Part shown: positions 5,970 through 8,926 of the stretch, piece after piece | Position numbering within the stretch: the stretch's first letter is position 1 | Layout of the letters: each line of letters begins with the position of its first letter | DNA from: Rubrobacteraceae bacterium | GTDB taxonomy: Bacteria > Actinomycetota > Rubrobacteria > Rubrobacterales > Rubrobacteraceae | Reading direction: 5' to 3' | DNA: 8,926 nt | NCBI GenBank assembly: GCA_013698525.1 | Contig: JACCSM010000078.1 | Span: 1-8,926, forward strand | Position numbers and translations under genes: made by a program | The notes under the pieces: generated by a model | What the model saw: only the letters and a program-made list of their open reading frames with translations | Database searches by the model: none | Told to the model about the DNA's origin: nothing

Positions 5970-7340
5970 TCAGAGCTCGGGGTTGTACTCTGGCACGTCC
6001 ATCTTGAAGATAAAGACCAGGCCGGCTATCCACCAGAGCAGGACGATAACCCACTCGGGAGGCCAAACCAAGCCTGCGGGCATACCCGGCAGGTACTGGA
6101 TCAGGAAGAACAGGCTCAGGAGCACGGCTATGAGCCCGACGGCTATCCCGCTCCCCACGCGGAACGGCCGGGACATCTCGGGCTCTCTCCTACGGAGGAT
6201 GAGGAAAGAGATGGCAACCAAAAGGTAGGCGACGACGATGCTCATCGAGCCGGCGTCAACCAGCCAGATCAGCATCTCCTCGCCGAAGAACGGGGCGACA
6301 AGGGAGATGGCGCCGATCAGGAGGATGGCGTTGGCAGGCGTGTTGTAGCGTGGGTGTAGTCTGCCCAACCACTCCGGCAGCATACCGGAATCGGCCATCG
6401 CGTAGATCAGACGGCTGCCCCCCACGAGGAAGCCGTTCCAGCTCGTAAGGATGCCGAAGACGCCGCCGAGGATCAGGATGTTGGCGAAGACGCCGCTCCC
6501 GAACAGGTTCCCCATAGCGTCCGCCGTGGCGAGCTCGGAGTTTCCGAGTTGCTGCTCGCTCAAGCCCAGCCCCACGCCTACGACGACGATCTCGTACCAG
6601 ATTACCGCCAGGACCACCGAGATGATGAGCAGCGCCCCGATCCTGCGGTACGGCAGGTTTATCTCCTCAGCCGACTGCGGGATCACGTCGAACCCGACGA
6701 ACGCGAACGGCAACGTGAGGACGGCGGCCATGAGCCCGCCAAAGGTCGTGAACAGCGGGCTGAAGTTGGAGGGCTGGCCTCCGATCACAGACCCAAGAAC
6801 CAGCAACACCCCCACCCCGACGAGAAGCAGCACAACCAGTAGCTGGAACACCGACGCCGGGCGTATGCCGATGTAGTTGAGGAACGTTATGAAGACGGCC
6901 GCAACCGAGCCGACCAGCGCCCAGACGAGGTACACGTCGTAGCCAGCCACCGTCCAGAGAAGGCCCGTCTCTAGCTGCGGGATCACGTAGTTCAGGGCGG
7001 TAGGTAGGGCGACCGCCTCGAAGCCAACGACCGCGACGTACCCGAGCGCCAGCGCCCACGACGCGACGAACGCCGCCCGCGCACCCATCGCCCGCCAGAC
7101 GTAGTTGTGCTCCCCGCCCGCCTTCGGCATGGCCGAGACCAGCTCGGAGTAGGTCAACCCAACGAAGGCGACCATGACCCCTCCGATGAGGATCGCCAAC
7201 ACGGAACCTAGCGTCCCGGCGTCCTGGACCCAGCTCCCAGCGAGGACTATCCAGGAGAACCCTATCATCGCCCCGAATGCCAGGGCGATGACATCCTTCT
7301 GTCCCAGAACCCTGGTGAGCCTCTGTTCCTCATTGTTCAA
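5970..7340 (-). CDS. APC-family amino acid/amine permease
   Basis: 456-residue, strongly hydrophobic protein with about 12 membrane segments, of the amino acid-polyamine-organocation superfamily. It is a secondary transporter of the inner membrane. Seen in order: the TM1 unwound-helix motif GAMIGFSWIVLAG at 23-35, the YSELVSAMPKAGGEHNYVW loop at 64-82, FAFVGFDVIPQSAEEI at 212-227 (TM6 region and following acidic helix), and the loop SRLIYAMADSGMLPEW at 309-324 with RYNTPANAI at 331-339. Charged ends and a short polar C-tail DVPEYNPEL are normal. The start is TTG with GGGAG 6 bases upstream; a nearby ATG is out of frame. Substrate cannot be read from sequence. The GabT gene downstream and ureohydrolase upstream suggest an amino acid, GABA, guanidino acid or polyamine. 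The gene is intact and follows the remnant of a sodium:solute symporter, so it may have taken over uptake for this locus. Confidence 0.9.
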   Translation of the reverse strand: MNNEEQRLTRVLGQKDVIALAFGAMIGFSWIVLAGSWVQDAGTLGSVLAILIGGVMVAFVGLTYSELVSAMPKAGGEHNYVWRAMGARAAFVASWALALGYVAVVGFEAVALPTALNYVIPQLETGLLWTVAGYDVYLVWALVGSVAAVFITFLNYIGIRPASVFQLLVVLLLVGVGVLLVLGSVIGGQPSNFSPLFTTFGGLMAAVLTLPFAFVGFDVIPQSAEEINLPYRRIGALLIISVVLAVIWYEIVVVGVGLGLSEQQLGNSELATADAMGNLFGSGVFANILILGGVFGILTSWNGFLVGGSRLIYAMADSGMLPEWLGRLHPRYNTPANAILLIGAISLVAPFFGEEMLIWLVDAGSMSIVVAYLLVAISFLILRRREPEMSRPFRVGSGIAVGLIAVLLSLFFLIQYLPGMPAGLVWPPEWVIVLLWWIAGLVFIFKMDVPEYNPEL

Positions 7341-7395
7341 TTCTTTCTCCCTTCAGCCAATATCTCAGGAGACGCTCTACCGCCTTCGGCTAGTC

Positions 7396-7424
7396 ATATT
7401 AGCTACACGCACTCATCCACACAA
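7396..7424 (-). promoter_or_regulatory. Candidate promoter for the permease-gabT unit (proximal)
   Basis: Minus strand TTGTGT (7424-7419), 17 bases, TAATAT (7401-7396). Spacing is ideal, the match is moderate (7 of 12). Transcription would start near 7389, giving a leader of roughly 50 bases to the TTG at 7340. Confidence 0.3.
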
Positions 7425-7456
7425 TGGAGACAGGATGCAGAGAGATTGCGCTCGCG

Positions 7457-7462
7457 ATTATA
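7457..7462 (-). promoter_or_regulatory. Perfect TATAAT -10 box upstream of the permease (distal)
   Basis: An exact TATAAT, flanked by CTCG and CGAG, lies about 117 bases before the permease start in a GC-rich genome where this hexamer is rare. The -35 at the proper distance (CTTCGG/TTCGGG) is poor. It sits just past the symporter remnant, so the permease may have gained its own promoter when the operon was broken. Confidence 0.35.
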
Positions 7463-7504
7463 TCGAGTCTCTCTTGCACCCGAAGCCCTACCCGTTCTCG
7501 ACCG

Positions 7505-7737
7505 GCCGAAGAAGAACAGCAGGAAGTAGGTGAAGATCATCTGCCCTCCGGCCGCGGCGATGGAGAGAGGCAGCAGGAGGAAGAATATTCCGACCATCAT
7601 GACCAAGAACTGCAGGTAGTCCGTGAGGGTGATGGACCACATACCGCCGGCCACCGAGTAGGCGACGACGCCCCGGCGCCGATTATCACGGCGAAGCAGA
7701 GGGCTATGACGAGGTAGTCGAGTAGCGGGTTATCCAT
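7505..7737 (-). pseudogene. Remnant of a sodium:solute symporter (SSS family) gene with internal deletions
   Basis: Three scraps of an SSS-family transporter (normally about 450-550 residues) are squeezed into 233 bases. An ATG at 7737 begins MDNPLLDYLVIAL and an N-terminal membrane helix in one frame (7737-7671). The frame then changes at a G-rich junction near 7670 and a second scrap reads VVAYSVAGGMWSITLTDYLQ, the SSS segment usually written as GGMW..TLTD..QF, followed by MMVGIFFLLLPLSIAAAGG. The third scrap, QMIFTYFLLFFFG, resembles the later SSS helix before the GQD.WQR motif, which is absent. The first frame runs into a stop at about 7599. The ATG overlaps the last bases of the ureohydrolase gene (ATGGATAA, 8 bases shared), with GGGAGG 10 bases upstream, so the intact gene was once coupled to it. 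The frame continues to 7403 with sequence that no longer resembles a transporter. Identification is from memory of family motifs. Confidence 0.72.
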
Positions 7738-8683
7738 CTTCGTTCTTCCTCCCGAGGGCTAGAAGGCTCAAGAACTCGTGCGCCACGTTGGCGGCAAGAA
7801 GGGCTGTGATCTGGGAATGGTCGTAGGCGGGGTAGATCTCCACCACGTCGCAGCCGATGATCTCGAGGCCGGCGAGGCCCCGCACGAATTCCTGCGCTTC
7901 GCGGCTGGTGAAGCCCCCGATCTCCGGAGTCCCCGTCCCTGGCGCGTAAGCGGGATCGACGAAGTCCACGTCGAAGGAGACGTAGACCTTGGCGTCGCCG
8001 GTCCTTTCGCGGATACGGTCTATCACCCTCGGTATCCCGAGCTCGCGGACCTCGTCTGTCGGGACGAGGTCGAAGCCCATCTCGCGCGCGTCATCCCAAT
8101 CGCCCCTGTCGTAGATCGAACCCCTCATCCCGACCTGGATGGAGCGCGAGGTATCGAGGAGTCCTTCTTCGACAGCCCGCCGGAAAGGCGTGCCGTGCGT
8201 GTGCTTCTCGCCGAAGTAGGCGTCCCAGGTGTCGGGATGGGAGTCGAACTGCACGAGGGCCAGCGGCCCGTAAATGGCAGCGGCAGCCCTGAGTTCCGGC
8301 AGCGCTATGGAGTGGTCGCCGCCAAGGACTACCGGGGTTACCCCGGCGCTGTGTACGGGTTCCAGGCCCTCCTCTATCCGCCGGTAACTCTCCTCGATGT
8401 AGCCTGGGACAACGGGGACGTCACCGTAGTCTATTACCGAGAGGTGGTCGAAGATCGCCACGTCCAGGCTCGGGTTGTAGCGCCTGAGGAGGTGGGAGGC
8501 GCTACGTACCCCCTCTGGGCCGAAGCGGGCGCCGACGCGGAACGTGCCCCCGGTGTCGAAGGGGACGCCCACGATGGCGGCGTCGGCGTTCTCGAGGTCC
8601 TGGACGTTCGGCAACCGCATGAAGGTGCGCACGCCGGAGAAGCGCGGCGTCACGAACGAGTCGGCTGGCTCGTAGCGGGTCAA
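7730..8683 (-). CDS. speB: Ureohydrolase, agmatinase/guanidinobutyrase type
   Basis: Binuclear Mn-type hydrolase of the arginase/agmatinase superfamily that splits a guanidino group into urea and an amine. The 317-residue length from the TTG at 8683 is normal. Metal ligands are all present: H124 in GGDHS, D147, H149 and D151 in FDSHPD, D238 and D240 in SFDVDFVDP. Further family marks: GARFGPEGVR at 51-60, LLRRYNPSLDV near 65-74, THGTPFRRAVEEGL at 162-175, APGTGTPEIGG at 247-257 and EIYPAYDHSQ near 282-291. The frame runs on upstream to 8908, but that part is not family-like, and the TTG is preceded by GGGGGAGG. The sequence does not tell agmatine (product putrescine) from 4-guanidinobutyrate (product GABA) or another guanidino acid. 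The downstream GabT-type gene makes guanidinobutyrase attractive: its product GABA would feed GabT. The gene ends 8 bases inside the start of the symporter remnant. Confidence 0.9.
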   Translation of the reverse strand: MTRYEPADSFVTPRFSGVRTFMRLPNVQDLENADAAIVGVPFDTGGTFRVGARFGPEGVRSASHLLRRYNPSLDVAIFDHLSVIDYGDVPVVPGYIEESYRRIEEGLEPVHSAGVTPVVLGGDHSIALPELRAAAAIYGPLALVQFDSHPDTWDAYFGEKHTHGTPFRRAVEEGLLDTSRSIQVGMRGSIYDRGDWDDAREMGFDLVPTDEVRELGIPRVIDRIRERTGDAKVYVSFDVDFVDPAYAPGTGTPEIGGFTSREAQEFVRGLAGLEIIGCDVVEIYPAYDHSQITALLAANVAHEFLSLLALGRKNEDG

Positions 8684-8738
8684 GCGACCTCCCCCTTCCC
8701 GTTGTGAACACGGACCGCCCTCTATCCTACCCACGTAG

Positions 8739-8766
8739 ACTATAGGATCACGCCGAGGTTGAGCAA
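8739..8766 (-). promoter_or_regulatory. Candidate promoter for the ureohydrolase operon
   Basis: Minus strand TTGCTC (8766-8761), 16 bases, TATAGT (8744-8739). The -10 matches five of six positions. Transcription would start near 8732 and leave a leader of about 48 bases ending in the AAGGGGGAGG ribosome binding site before the TTG at 8683. The leader is too short for a known guanidine riboswitch and shows none of its conserved pieces. Confidence 0.45.
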
Positions 8767-8926
8767 GCTCGCGGGGCGCAGTTCGGGGATGAGGAAAGTA
8801 CGTCGTCCGCGAGCAGGATCGCATCCTAATTCGAGCGGCTCTGGCACGCTTGGTAGGCACCTTCTCGGGAAACGTGGCCGGGATGCGCGAAAGTCCGCCA
8901 ACTGGCATTATGTGAAGCAGAGGAAG
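8767..8926. other. Unassigned right-edge stretch
   Basis: No gene recognised in the last 160 bases. On the plus strand a frame is open from 8708 to the window edge with a possible ATG at 8789 and a very basic translation, but there is no good ribosome binding site and no family resemblance. On the minus strand the upstream extension of the ureohydrolase frame crosses it but is probably untranslated. It may be intergenic, or the start of a rightward gene that lies outside. Confidence 0.4.

Noticed and set aside
7403..7654. An 83-codon minus-strand frame as a real small membrane protein.
   Set aside because: Its first part is an internal SSS symporter segment and its tail is arginine-rich non-transporter sequence; it has no ribosome binding site at its ATG, so a pseudogene fragment is a better reading.
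7778..8707. A 309-codon open frame on the plus strand opposite the ureohydrolase gene.
   Set aside because: Antisense shadow; the minus strand carries all ureohydrolase metal-binding motifs and the plus-strand translation resembles nothing.
8684..8731. Guanidine riboswitch in the leader of the ureohydrolase gene.
   Set aside because: The leader after the predicted start is only about 48 bases and none of the conserved guanidine riboswitch pieces or paired stems were found.
8789..8926. Start of a rightward gene at the right edge (ATG at 8789, frame open to the end).
   Set aside because: No ribosome binding site, very basic translation without recognisable motif, and only 46 codons visible; kept only as an unassigned stretch.

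Overview
This is a GC-rich bacterial window with tightly packed genes, several TTG/GTG starts behind strong purine-rich ribosome binding sites, and frequent ATA and AGG codons despite the high GC. My best guess is an actinobacterium of the Rubrobacter type. That rests on gene style and familiarity of the proteins, not on a marker gene, so it is tentative. No rRNA, tRNA, CRISPR array, prophage or insertion sequence was seen.

Left part (1-3936): a divergent pair of transcription units around a short intergenic region. Leftward run two overlapping genes for KipI/KipA-family proteins (5-oxoprolinase subunits B/C, the same fold as the carboxyltransferase half of urea carboxylase); the KipA-like gene leaves the window at its 3' end. 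Rightward run a BioY biotin importer and a complete AccC-type biotin carboxylase. Biotin uptake, biotin carboxylase and carboxyltransferase-like subunits together suggest a split biotin-dependent carboxylase of unknown substrate. A biotin carrier protein would have to lie outside the window. An ordinary 5-oxoprolinase locus (needing a LamB/YcsF protein beyond the left edge) is the main alternative.

Middle (3937-4580): a stand-alone Uma2-family (DUF820, PD-(D/E)xK fold) gene with its own ribosome binding site. Its stop lies one base from the stop of the convergent aminotransferase gene.

Right part (4582-8683, all leftward): ureohydrolase of the agmatinase/guanidinobutyrase type, a gutted remnant of a sodium:solute symporter gene, an APC-family amino-acid permease and a GabT-type class III aminotransferase. 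Read in transcription order this is a guanidino-compound or amine catabolic locus: import, release of urea from a guanidino group, then transamination of the amine (GABA if the substrate is 4-guanidinobutyrate). The symporter remnant overlaps the ureohydrolase stop and still has its start region, so an older transporter was probably lost from this operon and the APC permease is the one now in place.

The two halves may be linked: the right half would release urea, and the left half carries proteins related to both halves of urea carboxylase. This is a hypothesis from gene content only. The last 160 bases hold a promoter-proximal stretch and no recognised gene.
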